A stretch of DNA of 64,000 nt from Selaginella moellendorffii (taxonomy: Eukaryota; Streptophyta; Lycopodiopsida; Selaginellales; Selaginellaceae). This document shows, one piece after another, positions 1-12,366 of this stretch. A program made the position numbers and the translations under genes. The notes under the pieces are model-generated. The model saw only the letters and a program-made list of their open reading frames with translations. It searched no databases and was not told where the DNA came from. The stretch's first letter is position 1, and each line of letters opens with the position of its first letter. The stretch is taken from contig NW_003314279.1 of the NCBI RefSeq assembly GCF_000143415.4, forward strand, positions 1,935,679 to 1,999,678. Direction: 5' to 3'.

Positions 1-719
1 TGAACCCCATGGATTGTCTCTCGAGTCATTCTCTTTGATTGCTTACAAGTAATAAAAAGAATAATAACAACGTACAAATAAATTTAAATACTATAGCATA
101 TCTAATATGTGTAAATGTGATAGTATTATCATGTGTTTTGTTGTCTATTGCATGCACATAAATCCAAGAAAAGGATTTCAGCACGTAAAGTTTAATTGTG
201 AATGATGATAGTAATGACATTCTGCTTTGGCATGGAGATCCAAGATATCCAATCACATGTAAAATATCAGTAGTTTGTCAAATCTTTAGTGTTAGGCGAT
301 GTCAGTAATGATAATTCTTCAATGACATAGTTTTGATTCTCAATATGAGTTAAGTTTTAGCCATATATGCAAATACTGCTCAATGATAATTAGAGCATGT
401 GCCTGTAATTTAGGTTCATACACAATACAAAACAAATTTATGGATGAGGATTTATCCATTCATAGATTAAAATAGTACAATATATTTAATATAATAATGC
501 AACATACCAGATTTATACTCTTTAAAGTTCTGTTATGAATCCAAAATATGTATGAAATCTTGTTGAGAATGCATCCTTTCTATATAATTGAGAAAACTAA
601 TATAAATATAATATATATATATAATAATATACATCATTTATTAATTTTAAGAAATTCACATATAATTTGAATGTATCTTATGTTAATAATAAAATAAAAA
701 TAGGGTATAGGCCAAGTAG
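1..719. other. AT-rich intergenic DNA
   Basis: AT-rich sequence with no coherent reading frame, no splice-site-bounded exons and no recognisable motif. It ends abruptly where the GC-rich tandem array starts. Confidence 0.7.
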
Positions 720-3150
720 TTTTTGGCCTCGAGGTGGAGCTTGGGCCCCCCAGCTCGGGCAGTTTCTGGCCTCAAGGGCCCAAGGTTATTCAAATAACCT
801 CGGGCCCCCGGACCCCAAAACTACCCGAGGTCAAGCTTAGGCTCCCCACCTCAGGCAGTTTCGGCCTTGAGGGCCCTAGGTTATTCAAATAACCTTGGGC
901 CCCCGGACCCCGAAACTGCCCAAGGTTGAGCTCGAGCTCCCCACCTCGGGCAGTTTCTGGCCTCGAGGGCCCCAGGTTATTCAAATAACCTCGGGCCCCC
1001 GGACCCCGAAACTGCCCGAGGTCGAGCTCGGGCTCCCCACCTCGGGCAGTTTCTGGCCTCGAGGGCCCCAGGTTATTCAAATAACCTCGGGCCCCGAAAC
1101 TGCCCGAGGTCGAGCTCGGGCTCCCCACCTCGGGCAGTTTCTGGCCTCGAGGGCCCCAGGTTATTCAAATATCCTTGGGCCCCCGAACCGCGAAATTGCC
1201 CGAGGTCGAGCTCGAGCTCCCCACCTCGGGCAGTTTCTGGCCTCGAGGGCCCCAGGTTATTCAAATATCCTTGGGCCCCCGGACCGCAAAACTGCCTAAG
1301 GTCGAGCTCAGGCTCCCCACCTTGGGCAGTTTCTGGCCTCGAGGGCCCCAGGTTATTCAAATAACCTCGGGCCCCTGGACCCCGAAACTGCCTGAAGTCA
1401 AGCTTGGGCTCCCCACCTCGGGCAGTTTCTGGCCTCGTGGGCCCGAGGTTATTCAAATAACCTCGGGCCCCGAAACTGCCCGAGGTCGAGCTCGGGCTCC
1501 CCACCTCGGGCAGTTTCTGGCCTCGAGGGCCCCAGGTTATTCAAATATCCTTGGGCCCCCGAACCGCGAAATTGCCCGAGGTCGAGCTCGAGCTCCCCAC
1601 CTCGGGCAGTTTCTGGCCTCGAGGGCCCCAGGTTATTCAAATATCCTTGGGCCCCCGGACCGCAAAACTGCCTGAGGTCGAGCTCAGGCTCCCCACCTTG
1701 GGCAGTTTCTGGCCTCGAGGGCCCCAGGTTATTCAAATAACCTCGGGCCCCTGGACCCCGAAACTGCCTGAAGTCAAGCTTGGGCTCCCCACCTCGGGCA
1801 GTTTCTGGCCTCGTGGGCCCGAGGTTATTCAAATAACCTCGGGCCCCCAGACCCCAAAACTGCCCGAGGTCGAGCTCGGGCTCCCCACCTCGGGCAGTTT
1901 CTGGCCTCGTGGGCCTGAGGTTATTCAAATAACCTCCGGCCCCCGGACCCTGAAACTGCCCAAGGTCGAGCTTGAGCTCCCCATCTCAGGCCCCAAAATT
2001 GCCCGACGTCGAGCTTGGGCTTGCCACCTCTGGCCCCGAAACTGCCTAAGGTCAAGCTAAGGCTTGCCACCTCGGGCCCCGAAATTGCTTCACGCTGAGC
2101 TCGGGCTCGCCACCTCGAGTAGTTTCTGGCCTCGAGGGCCCGAGGTTATTCAAATAACCTTGGGCCCCCGAACCCCAAAACTGCCCGACGTCAAGCTCGG
2201 GCTCACCACCTCGGGCAGTTTCTAGCCTAAGGGCCCGAGGTTATTCAAATAACTTTGGGCCCCTGGACCCCGAACTTGCCCAACATTGAGCTCGGGCTTG
2301 CCACCTTGGGCCTTGAAACTGCCCAACATTGAGCTCAGGCTCACCACCTTAGGCCCCAAAATTGCCTAATGTCAAGCTTGGGCTCGCCACCTTAGGCCCT
2401 AAAACTGCCCAACATCAAGCTTAGGCTCGCCACCTCAGGCCCCGAAACTGCCTGATGTTGAGCTTGGGCTTGCCACCTCAGGTAGTTTCTGGCATCAAGG
2501 GCCCGAGGTTATTCAAATAACCTTGGGCCCCCGAACCCCAAAACTGCCCGACGTCAAGCTCGGGCTCACCACCTCGGGCAGTTTCTGGCCTAAGGGCCCG
2601 AGGTTATTCAAATAACTTTGGGCCCCTGGACCCCGAACTTGCCCAACATTGAGCTCGGGCTCGCCACCTTGGGCCTTGAAACTGCCCAACATTGAGCTCA
2701 GGCTCACCACCTTAGGCCCCAAAATTGCCTGATGTCAAGCTTGGGCTCGCCACCTTAGGCCCTAAAACTGCCCAACATCAAGCTTAGGCTCGCCACCTCA
2801 GGCCCCGAAACTGCCCGATGTTGAGCTTGGGCTTGCCACCTCAGGTAGTTTCTGGCATCAAGGGCCCGAGGTTATTCAAATAACCTCGGGTCCCCGGATC
2901 CTGAAACTACTCGACGTCAAGCTCGGGCTCACCACCTCGGGCAGTTTCTAGCCTTGAGGGCCCTAGGTTATTCAAATAACCTCGGGCCCTCAGACACCAA
3001 AACTGCCCGACATTGAACTTGGGCTCGCCATCTCCCACAGTTTATGGCCTCGAGGGCCCAAGGTTATTCAAATAACCTTGAGCCTCCGGACCCCCAAACT
3101 GCCCAAGGTCCAACTCAAGCTCACCACCTTGGGCAGTTTTTGGCCTCGGG
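720..3150. repeat. GC-rich tandem array of palindromic ~96 bp units
   Basis: About twenty copies of a unit centred on the near-palindrome GGTTATTCAAATAACC, with copies starting near 784, 879, 975, 1071, 1159, 1255, 1351, 1447, 1535, 1631, 1727, 1823, 1919, 2144, 2239, 2507, 2602, 2870, 2966 and 3062. Spacing is 95-96 bp, with 88 bp where the GGACC spacer is lost. Each unit is itself an imperfect inverted repeat: CCTCGGGCAGTTTC on the left pairs with GAAACTGCCCGAGG on the right around the central hairpin. A higher-order period of 376 bp (88+96+96+96) repeats from 1071 to 1823. A different one of 363 bp repeats from 2144 to 2870 and includes shorter sub-units of about 50-55 bp that lack the hairpin. 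Pro-rich and Gly-rich reading frames on both strands follow from the repeat and are not genes. Confidence 0.95.
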
Positions 3151-6100
3151 TGAGCTCAATAGTGCCACTAACATCATATCGAATCTTGTGGTTGAGTAGA
3201 TCTACAATATATTCTTAGGCATTGATTTGAAACTCCATCAGCAATACAAAGTTTTCTTGAGCTCTATTACCCACTAGATAGTATTGTGATTGATTGCACA
3301 ATAAGTAATGGTTCTATAGTGAAGGTAGCATATAATTCTGGTAGATTGGTGTTTGCTATTGAAGAACATCATTTATTCAAACATTGGCTTAGAACTACCT
3401 CTAATCTCAAAGAGGTAAATTATATTTATTAAGATTTCAATACATGTTTAGTTTTGTTTTATAGATCACCATCACCTAGAGGTAGAGGTTTTAGAAGTTT
3501 CCCAAAGTATGTAAAAGCTATGGCTTAATAAATGCAAAATGAGCACAATCCCAATATAAAAGGAGGCATAGAAGGAAATGATATGTTGATGATGAGATAG
3601 AAGAAAGTTAAATGAATTCTTACTTGAGAAGAAAATCTTGTCATATATCAAAATGTTGGTAATAGTGTCAGTGTTAGTTATCAATGTTAATATCATATTC
3701 CATAATTGCAAATTGGTATTTTCACATGCAACTGTTAGTTTGTAATGCTTGTGTGTTGCCATCTCATCCTTCAATATCTTGTTAACAATTATATATGAAG
3801 TGATAACACTATTTATGTAGCAATTGTGGTAGTGCTCAAAGAAAGAAAAGGCATATTAGGCATCTTAAAATTAAACTTCCAATTTGTTCACTAATTCCCA
3901 ATAAATCAAGAGTGAGCTCTTCTATGGATTAGGTGTAATAGATTTTAACTTAAGGAAACTCCCTATCATTAACTTTGTCAATAGCCTAAAAAACCTATAT
4001 TTTACACTATTGTTTCCTAAGGGGATATTGTTCCTCACCATGAAGCAATAATAGGTATGTGTCCATAATTTATTTTTGAATTTATTGTACATCCACACTT
4101 TCTAGACCTGTTGTTAGGCAATTATTATAGTGTTTAAGAAAATTTGTAATGAAAACATTTTTCTTGTCCAAAGAAAAAGTAGCATACTAGACATTGAATA
4201 TAATAGCATTTTGTGATTTTAAGCAATCTTGCCATATCAAGAGCATGATCTTGCAAAAAAGATGTGACACTACTCTTGAAGTGTTGAAAGTAATCCCTCT
4301 CTAGAAAGCTCTTTAGAGTAGATTTGTTAGTTTTTTATTTTATTTTTTTTGCTATGTTCATTTCTTCATTTCTTTTGTTCTAGACTATTGTTTTGGAGGT
4401 AACATGAGAATTTTTATCAAAAGTGATAATAGTCTTTACATTCCTGGATGGGTAATAAGGACTAAGAGTGTAATATGAAAATTGTGATAATGAAAGGAAA
4501 TTAATATTCTCACATTGATTTGCCCTACAACTCTTATTTATAGATTTTTTATTTTACTTAAGAACTCCAGAATGAATGAATAGTATATAAATATATATTG
4601 CCTTACCAATATACACTATTAATGGCTACCCTTTAAAAAATTTATCTTGATTCATATTTAGGTTTTTTTTAACAAATTACAAGAAAATCAAAATATGATA
4701 ATTGTAAAGATAGTCTTTAGTAAGAAAATAGATAGGTTCTCATGAACTTTATCTTTTCTAGATAACTCAATTTAGTAGAAACTTTTAACCTAGGTATTTA
4801 TATATTTTAATATTTTAAAGTTTGTCAGAACTTTTATTTTCTTAACATAAATTTTCTTTGTAAGAGTTATAATTGACTGCATTGACTTACATTGACTTGT
4901 GCTGAATTGAGCTAAACTCGTGAGCTCAACTCAACTTTAGACCATCCCCCTAAGCGGCACTTTGTAATGACTTTGAGGTTTTCTCGAGCATGCTTTGCAA
5001 TGACGTGAGGGTTTCTACTTGCATCTACACTAATCGTGCTGCTCTAGGCCGCCTCTTACTGTCTCAAATTCTCTTCCAATCTTTACTCTTTCTAAGTCTT
5101 TAGCATTGAGATGCTTTGGCCAGATGGTGGGTATGCTCTATATAAGACTTTCTTCTTAGAAATACAGGAGTGTCCATTGCTTTATGTGCTGTTCACAAGG
5201 AGCATGCGAGGCCTAAAGGCTATATTCAAGCTTTTTGTGGGGTTCTAAAAATGAAAGGGACTTCCAATCTCACTTTGCACTCTGACATCCATAGCTGTAC
5301 TATCTATAAATTGTACTTTATTTGTTTAGTTAGGACAAATTCAAGTGTCATATGACAATGATACTCACACACGCACCCATCTTTTGCTTCTGCAGAATGA
5401 GCCTAAAGCATCAGTGGAATGGTTGATTTATCTTGTGTATTTTTCCCGCTTTTCTGCAGAGGAAGCAGTTTGTTCAGGCTTGTGTCTCATCTATTCCAAA
5501 GTTAGAGCTTCATGATGCGTGAGTGTTTGCATGATGTTAAACTTTCTTTATAGCTACTGCCTATCATTTTGTGCATTCGAGGTCGAGCCAGGAATCACTA
5601 ATGGAATGATATTGTTTTTCTCAATAATTTTTGGACTGACTGACTGGCTTTTGTGCGGGCTTGATCAGGCTTGGACAATTTCAACTCAAAGTGCAAGTAT
5701 ATCCTTCAGACTGGTTAGTTTTCCTTGGCTTGCGAGTAAAGTTACACAAATTTTTTGATATATCCCAACACGCTCTACCTGGAGTGGCAGGTGACCAAGC
5801 AAAGTAGTGAGAGCTGTGATTTGGTGACAATTGCGAGAGACGTGATTTAGTGAGGATCAGAGAATAAGTACATCGTGATTTTTCTATCTGGAAGTCAGAT
5901 ATTGACAAAAGCTGATATTGGGTAGTTACGAGAAAGATTTGTGAGTGTCATAGCTTTGATAGCATTTATCTAACTAAAATCCTTCTAATAACAACTGGAT
6001 TTAGCTGATGTTTTACTAATATAAATGTATGATTAAAAAATTAAAACACGGCAAGCCAAAGTTTCCAATTCAATTTTATAGCTTAATTTTTCAAAAATAT

Positions 6101-9100
6101 ATTGATGAACTTGCAAGTAATCCAGCTTTGCTGGCCTAGACGAAAATAAGTTTTTAATGATGTCTTACTAAGATAGAACATTGTTCAAAAACAATCATGT
6201 AACTCTTTTTCAAGTACATACATAACATATAAAATAACTTAATATAAGCTACATGTTGATTTTCATGATCTGCTCAACATTTTCATTTTTTAAAACATTA
6301 GAGGAGAAGAATAATAATGAAGTTTTATAAGAAAAAATTAATAATAAATCTAATTTTAAAACTGTCTAAATAAACTAAATTTCTGACTTTTAAAATTAAA
6401 TCAGAGATCTTTATATCACTTTTTAGAAAAAATAAATTAATAAATAAATTTACAGCTTAAAAAACTCCCATATGTATTTTAAAGATTAAAGATGTGCTTA
6501 TTCAAAAGTCTAGATAATTATATTAGTTTATAACAACTAGATATAATCTTTATAAGAAACATTTAAAAGCTTGAATTCAATTAGTTTAACTTCACATAAA
6601 ATATTTTGAAGTAATATCTGTTTTCAAACTTTTTGTCATTTGACTTATAGCATTGCATTATAGAGATTTTCTCCTAGCAAATATACTAATAACATTAGCT
6701 CTCTTTTTCTTTCTATCAACCAATCTCAAGTGGCAATCATAGAAGCCAGAAATTCCATCTTAAAGATAAAGAGGGTAATCCATGAGTTGCACTCCATTGC
6801 TTTCAAGAACAATATTGGCTAAGATCATTACATGTCTAGGGTGGAAGTTATGGAGTACATGTTGAGGTATACCCAAGTAGAAAAAGAGGATGTATGATAT
6901 TAAGGATGCTAAAGTAGATCCTATGATTTTTTTTTGAAATTTTAGATTTATTTAAACAGAGAACAAAAGAATTCACCTATCTATACAAAATATAAGCACT
7001 TACAAAGAACATAAGCAATTGGAGTTTATGTAAATGCTGCATGGAGGCATTTGCATAGCAGCTACACATGGCTGTCAACATATTTAAAAACTTTCGATAC
7101 CCAAAGTCACATTCGTGACAATTGCACTCACCTCAAATGAAATTGAAAACCTTGAGAAATTTGTTTCAATTATGGATCAAACTCCAAATTCTATGTATTT
7201 TTGCTCTCAACCAATATGAATAAACAATTTTACTCCTTGATGTCTTGTGATAGCATGGTATGTTCACCTTTGTATAAAAAAAGGGTGTACTTCTATACTT
7301 AATCATTTCTACAAATACCTAAAACACATTACTTTATTAAGTAGTATGCTTATTATTTGTTTTATTAGATAACAATGAGATCTAAAATGAAAACTAAATC
7401 TAATGAGTGGTGCTCATAATGTTAATTCATTCTTGTAAACAAAATAGATTCCCTATTAAAATTACCTCTTCTTCTTTTTAGTATTGCAGCCATTACCATT
7501 ATATGCTATGCATGCCTGTCTAGTCATTTGCAAATTTGATGACACGTGTAGCAGCCAAAAGTAAAATTCACAATCATATAGTCAACTTGCAAGAGTTTAT
7601 AAATGAAAAATACTTTTTATGACTATAGGGAAAACCACTACACTTTGGCAATGCTCGCTAAAGAGTTTGCTTATTGCATTATTCTAGATTCTCAAGAATT
7701 TGAGCAAGTGTGTGTGGAAGGGATGGAGTGTGTTCCTATACTTGATGCTAATCATATACGCTTTCAACAATCTTTAGTGTAAAAAGCATCTCTTCCTTGT
7801 AAGGCTCTCTTGCCTGATTAGTAAATATCTATTTTCAAGTTCTCTATGAAGTTTAAACACTACATTGCTATAGATAACAATCATCTATATTAATGCTTGG
7901 TTCATACTTGTATTTCTCTAGGTCCTATAATAAGTTCGCCTAGGTAAACAAAAGTCATATGATTTAATAGAATTGTAACCTTGATTTTGTATCTGGATGA
8001 AAAATTCCTCAACCTTTCCAAATGAGCTATATAACAATTTATCAAGACTTGAAAGTTTCCTAGTTTAGAATGTAAAGAGCCTCAGTTTTTAGCATCTTTT
8101 ATATTCAAGCTTTTCCTATAAACATCTATCAAAAGATTGTAGTAGCCATGATTTGTCTGGAAAGTCGTGCCTTACAGCACCTACAACATATTTGATAAGA
8201 AAAAAAATTATACAAAAGAAAGATTTATAAAATTTGCAATGGAAGAACAATGCAAACTTATATAATAAGGCGTATAAGTTAATGTGAAATTACCCTAATC
8301 ATGACCCTATGGCATCTTCTTTAACCATAGAATCTATGCCAAAAAATCTACTGTCAATCTTGGTAAAGTTCTATCCTCTCTTAAGCCATATATACAAAAA
8401 AAGCAAAATTCAAGAGAAGAAGAGAAGAAAAAGAAAAGAAAAAAGAAAAGCAAGGTGTTTAATACAAGTGGATGTTCTCTATAGCAATTTAGAAGCTTTA
8501 AGCTTGGCAAATATTAGAAAAAATACCTTACTTTTGAAATCTAAATTTCTTTCATGAAGCATATAACCATATTCTCCAAGATAATATAAGACATAACTTA
8601 AACACTTTATTGTGGGTGAGAGACTACTAGTGATTGGCGTATTGAGAGATATTGACATCAGCCACTCTTAGCACTCTTAGTGAAGTAAAATTCTTTTTAT
8701 TTCATTAGTTAGTCTTTTACACTTTAGTGAAATAAGAATATATAAAGTGTTGTTTCAAATTTAGACTTTTCAAAAGGTCACCTACAAAGAAATTTAACTC
8801 TAAATATTCCATATTTATTCATGGGTATTTAACTATTATAAATTATTTCTTGAGTTGTTCTCTTTAGTTACTTATAATCCACCACACTTTTTTGCAAATT
8901 TACATTTTCATAAATGAAAGAGAGAGTAACTCTTCTAACACCCTACCCTTTGAAAATCAAGTTTAAGCAGATTACTAAATGTCACTTCTCTAATATCAAA
9001 TGTAATCTTTTGAATTTGGAACAATTTAATTGAAAACATACTAAAAATGACTTAAGTACTTCTAAACAATTAAATTCATATCCTACTCCAATTTCTATAA

Positions 9101-9408
9101 ATCACTTTTCATAGTGATAAAACTTGCTTTTCCATCCGTTCCAAACTTGTTGACAATATTGTTCCAATTAACTTGGAACTCTTAACTAAATCCAAATCAC
9201 TATAATATACTTTATGAAATGCAAATATCCATCTAACTGCCAATGCTCAAAAGTTCTTCTAGAGGATGAAACTGTGCCATCTTGGCGACACAATCACTAC
9301 CAAGATGGCATTGGATATGTGAACACTCCAACTGTGTTGTAAGTGTCACTTGTAAAAACTAATGGCTCAAGAACAACCTCAGTAGAATGAGATATGATTG
9401 AACTTAAA
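3151..9408. other. AT-rich gene-poor spacer with possible exon relics
   Basis: Six kilobases of AT-rich DNA with no intact gene. Two stretches look like old exons. Near 5110-5250 a short frame encodes LWPDGGYALYKTFF. Near 5460-5520, between a TTTCTGCAG acceptor and a GTGAGT donor, an exon-like piece encodes KQFVQACVSSIPKLELHDA. I do not recognise either, and neither connects to a larger model. The rest probably consists of decayed transposon sequence, possibly internal DNA of the LTR element at the right edge. Confidence 0.45.
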
Positions 9409-9564
9409 CCTTTGATACCATATGAGAAAGAATAGAGATAAATTTCATGAAAATAGTAGAAAACTCTTGATCTCTGGACAAATACGTCAAACAAGATGGA
9501 GGTTTTGTAAGAAAAACATATAAATACTAAGTTACTAGACTAACTGTCTAGAGTTAACTACTCA
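9409..9564 (-). mobile_element. Short LTR-like sequence with adjacent primer-binding-like site
   Basis: Read on the minus strand, 9564-9423 begins TGAGTAGTTAAC and ends CTTTCTCA, giving a TG...CA sequence of about 142 bp with TGAG/CTCA ends. It is followed after two bases by TGGTATCAAAGG (9420-9409). That string resembles the initiator-Met tRNA primer-binding site TGGTATCAGAGC typical of Ty1/copia elements. The internal region would run leftward into the AT-rich spacer; no intact gag or pol frame is seen. I did not find a second LTR, so this may be one end of a decayed element. Confidence 0.45.
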
Positions 9565-9639
9565 CGGGACAAGATATGCCCGCTTCTTCTTGCTCCCTCT
9601 TCGACTACGTTGGAGCATAGCAAAGCGACCGATGCGGCC

Positions 9640-10315
9640 GGATTCCATCCCAACTGCCCGAAGCTCCTGAGCTCCTAACCCTAAAACTCCGCCCCAAAAG
9701 CACCGAGAATGTAGCTCTCTCCCGAGCTATATTCTTGATCCGTGGGTATGGAACTCAAGAAATAAGTACCATTGACATCGCAATGGAGCTCATCCACGAA
9801 ACTGGTATTGTTGTAGATTTTTTCTTTTCTACTCGTCCTTGCTTGTGTAAAGTTTGTGCCTTTTGTCAGGGCATCTATCTCTCGAAGTGATAGAGATCGT
9901 GTTGGATTGGATTCGGGCCTTGCTCGACCTTATAGACAATTATCACAAGGTACTCCATTGCACGGCCGAGGCGATTGTGTCCTACACGCAGGCTTCTCTT
10001 ACAGTTCCATTCCAGCAAAACGATCGAATCGCGTGCTCGAATCATAATCTTTTTTTCCGGGCAAACAGTCATTGTCCGCCCCAGCTTTGTAAAGCCATTT
10101 CGAAGTTCTTGTCTCTCTTTTCCTCTGGCAGGCTACACGATAAATCGACTTGATCAGTCGCTGGATCTCAATTATAGAGGTGAGAACTTCCTCATCTTCT
10201 CTTATTCCATTCCAAACGCACGGACGTTTTCCCGTTTTTTCTGGCAGAAATAGATTACAGGGATTCATCGCCTCTCCTAGGACGATCTTGGAGCGTTTCA
10301 CAAACGAGTTTAGAA
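9640..10315 (+). other. Unrecognised spliced locus, partial
   Basis: The base composition is gene-like rather than AT-rich. One open stretch (about 9648-9813) encodes a segment containing AIFLIRGYGTQEISTIDIA. A donor at ACTG|GTATTG and an acceptor at TTTTGTCAG (about 9869) would join it to a second exon encoding SLEVIEIVLDWIRALLDLI, ending at CACAAG|GTACTC. Two further exon-like blocks end at AGAG|GTGAGA and start after TTCTGGCAG (about 10248). The frames do not all close into one protein, the 3' end would run into the BAHD gene on the other strand, and no start codon is clear. I do not recognise the family. It could be a real small gene, a relic, or noise. Confidence 0.3.
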
Positions 10316-10327
10316 ATGCGTGATGCG

Positions 10328-11637
10328 TCAAGAGATCACGCCGTTAGCCGGCTTGGTGGAGGAGCTACCAAAATAACTTTCCTGCAGCAGCCTTTTCATG
10401 GCCTCGGATCGAAGAGACACACACACGCTCTTGCTGCGCCCGCCTTCGCGGCCGGGAGCGATGGTCACCATCCCCTCGCCGAAGAGCGGAGCCGCCAGGA
10501 ACTCGACGTAGAACGGCTTGGAGAAGCCAAAGTCGGCATCGTCGTAGACGGGAACGTTGGCGGCCCAGTTGCAAAAGAGAACGTTGTTGGCGAAGAAGGA
10601 GGAGGCGCACTTGTAGGATCCGTTGGTCCTGGTTCCCAGCTGGATCGCCTTTGCAACGTCGCTCACGCTGGACTGACCGAGCGGCGAGACCGCGTCCACG
10701 AACTTAAAGGCGGTGGCAGAGTTTCCAAAGTAGCCGCGGTTCCGCTCCAAGTTGGTGTTGCTCCACAAGCACAGCCGCGAGTCGCCGCTGCTCGGCTGCT
10801 CCTGTGCCTTGACGACGGCCTTCCACACCGCGGCGCACAGAGCCTCCGTCTCGCCGCCGCCGCCGCCGGACTCGCGCGTGATCGCCTCGACCACTTTGGA
10901 GCCGAAGTGGAAGACGCGGGTGTCCAGCTCCGACGCGTTGATGCTCAAGTTGGTGTGCGCGAAGGGCTGCGGGAGCTGGACGTCGGCCGAGGTGACATCG
11001 ACGCTGGACGTGGGACGTGACGAGAGCTTGCCTTGCTTCCGGTGAGCCTCACCCCAGAGCTTCACCAGCAGGTCCATGGACATGAAGTCGGCGAGAATGT
11101 GGCACCAACTTAGTCCGAGAGCGAGGCCTCCGCCGCGGAACAGAGTATACTGCAAGAAGGGATTGGTTTCGTGTTGCTTTCTCCGGAGGCACACAAACTT
11201 ACCTGGATGGCGAGCAGCGGAGAGACGCTGTAGTCGGAGATTCGGACCTCCGGAAGAAGCTGCTGCCGGTTGGATCCGTCCTTTTCCGCCTCGAGCCACT
11301 CCCGGAGGCTCGAGTCGCAGGTCGCTTCCACGACTCGGATGCCGGCATCGTTGCTCTTGATTCCCAGGTTGCCGTTGTCCAGCACCCGCAGCCTCCCGCT
11401 CACGGAGGGGAAAAGATCGAGAACTTCGGCCAGGGAGAAGTTGAGCTCCTCTCTTTCGACTTCCCAGGGAGAGGAAGTCGGTACCTTGTCGAAGTAGATG
11501 ACAGTGTGGAGGTAGAAGTTGCTGAGGATGCTGTCGAGCTTGGAGACGGGGTGGATTGCGAGCTGGGAGGGATGAATTGAAACCACGGTCTTGACTCCAT
11601 GAATTGTGACTTGGTGATGATGCTGCTGCTTCAACAT
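10328..11637 (-). CDS. BAHD-family acyl-CoA-dependent acyltransferase
   Basis: Two exons, 11637-11203 and 11149-10328, joined across a 53 bp GT-AG intron in phase 0, give 418 residues. BAHD enzymes transfer acyl groups from CoA thioesters to alcohols or amines in the cytosol (hydroxycinnamoyl esters, volatile esters, cutin and suberin precursors). The family signature HxxxD is present as HILAD just after the intron. The second motif, normally DFGWG, reads DFGFS near the C-terminus. The intron lies just upstream of the YTLFRGGGLALGLSWCHILAD block, the usual BAHD position. The conserved HxxxD histidine suggests an active enzyme; the altered DFGWG motif means substrate class cannot be assigned. 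The start is the first ATG of the frame. A (GCT)8 run and a W-box array lie upstream. Confidence 0.9.
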
Positions 11638-11829
11638 TGCTGGAACAGGCCTGTGGATTTGCCTGCACAGACCACGAGATATCCGGACTAAGTTGCTGCT
11701 CGGGACTCGGGATTCGTACCTTTCCTGGAGGTGAGAGTGGTGGTGGTCTTTTTTATTTCTTTTCTTTTCGCTTTTGGAAAGTCCTCAGGAATCGTTTTCC
11801 TCCAGGCACGTCCTTGATTCGATCCCAGC

Positions 11830-11853
11830 GCTGCTGCTGCTGCTGCTGCTGCT
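11830..11853. repeat. (GCT)8 trinucleotide microsatellite
   Basis: Eight perfect GCT units about 190 bp upstream of the BAHD start codon, inside that gene's presumed 5' region. They give poly-Leu, poly-Ala or poly-Ser frames on either strand, which are not treated as coding. Confidence 0.9.
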
Positions 11854-12366
11854 ACTCCCTTGCGTTCCTCCGGTGGAGTTTGAAGATGAGATAAGCAAGC
11901 GTTGTGGAGGTAAATGCAAGGAAGTGATGGGGAAAGGAAAAGAGGGAGAGTGGTGGATTTGGCCGCGAATGCTAAGCACGGGGTCCTTATAATGCCCCTC
12001 TTCTCTCTCGTTAAGTTCTTTTCCTCGCTCCACTCACTTTGCAATCAATTGCAGGCACCAAAGCTGGCTGGCCATGGCTGGTGGGGCTCATCAAAGCGTG
12101 TTGGAGAAGACAGGCAAAAGAGAAGATGGATGGGGGCCAAAAGAGAAAGAAAAAAAGTTTAGAACAAGCCAGCAGCACTGAGCAACAGCACCAACACACA
12201 CTACTACTTACACGGCCAGCGAAGTCAATGGGTGGAATTAATGTGAGGGGATTGATTCGCTCATCGTCTTCTCCCCAGGAATTTCTTATAAGCGCGACGA
12301 CCTGCGTTTGTTCGTAGTTGGTGGTGTTGTTGCGCGGGCATTGAATGCCACAAAGGGATCTTCGCG

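Noticed and set aside
790-2722. Proline/glycine-rich reading frames on both strands of the tandem array
   Set aside because: They recur with the 96 bp unit (a multiple of three) on both strands, have no start context or other homology, and are explained by the repeat itself.
720-3150. CRISPR-like appearance of regularly spaced palindromic repeats
   Set aside because: The 'spacers' are also repeated, units are contiguous, and the DNA is clearly eukaryotic.
3472-3774. 100-codon minus-strand frame in the AT-rich spacer
   Set aside because: Low-complexity AT-rich codons with no family resemblance, no splice context and no GC shift.
10316-11045. Long plus-strand frames opposite the BAHD gene
   Set aside because: The minus strand carries HILAD, DFGFS and a phase-consistent intron; the plus frames are shadows in GC-rich coding DNA.
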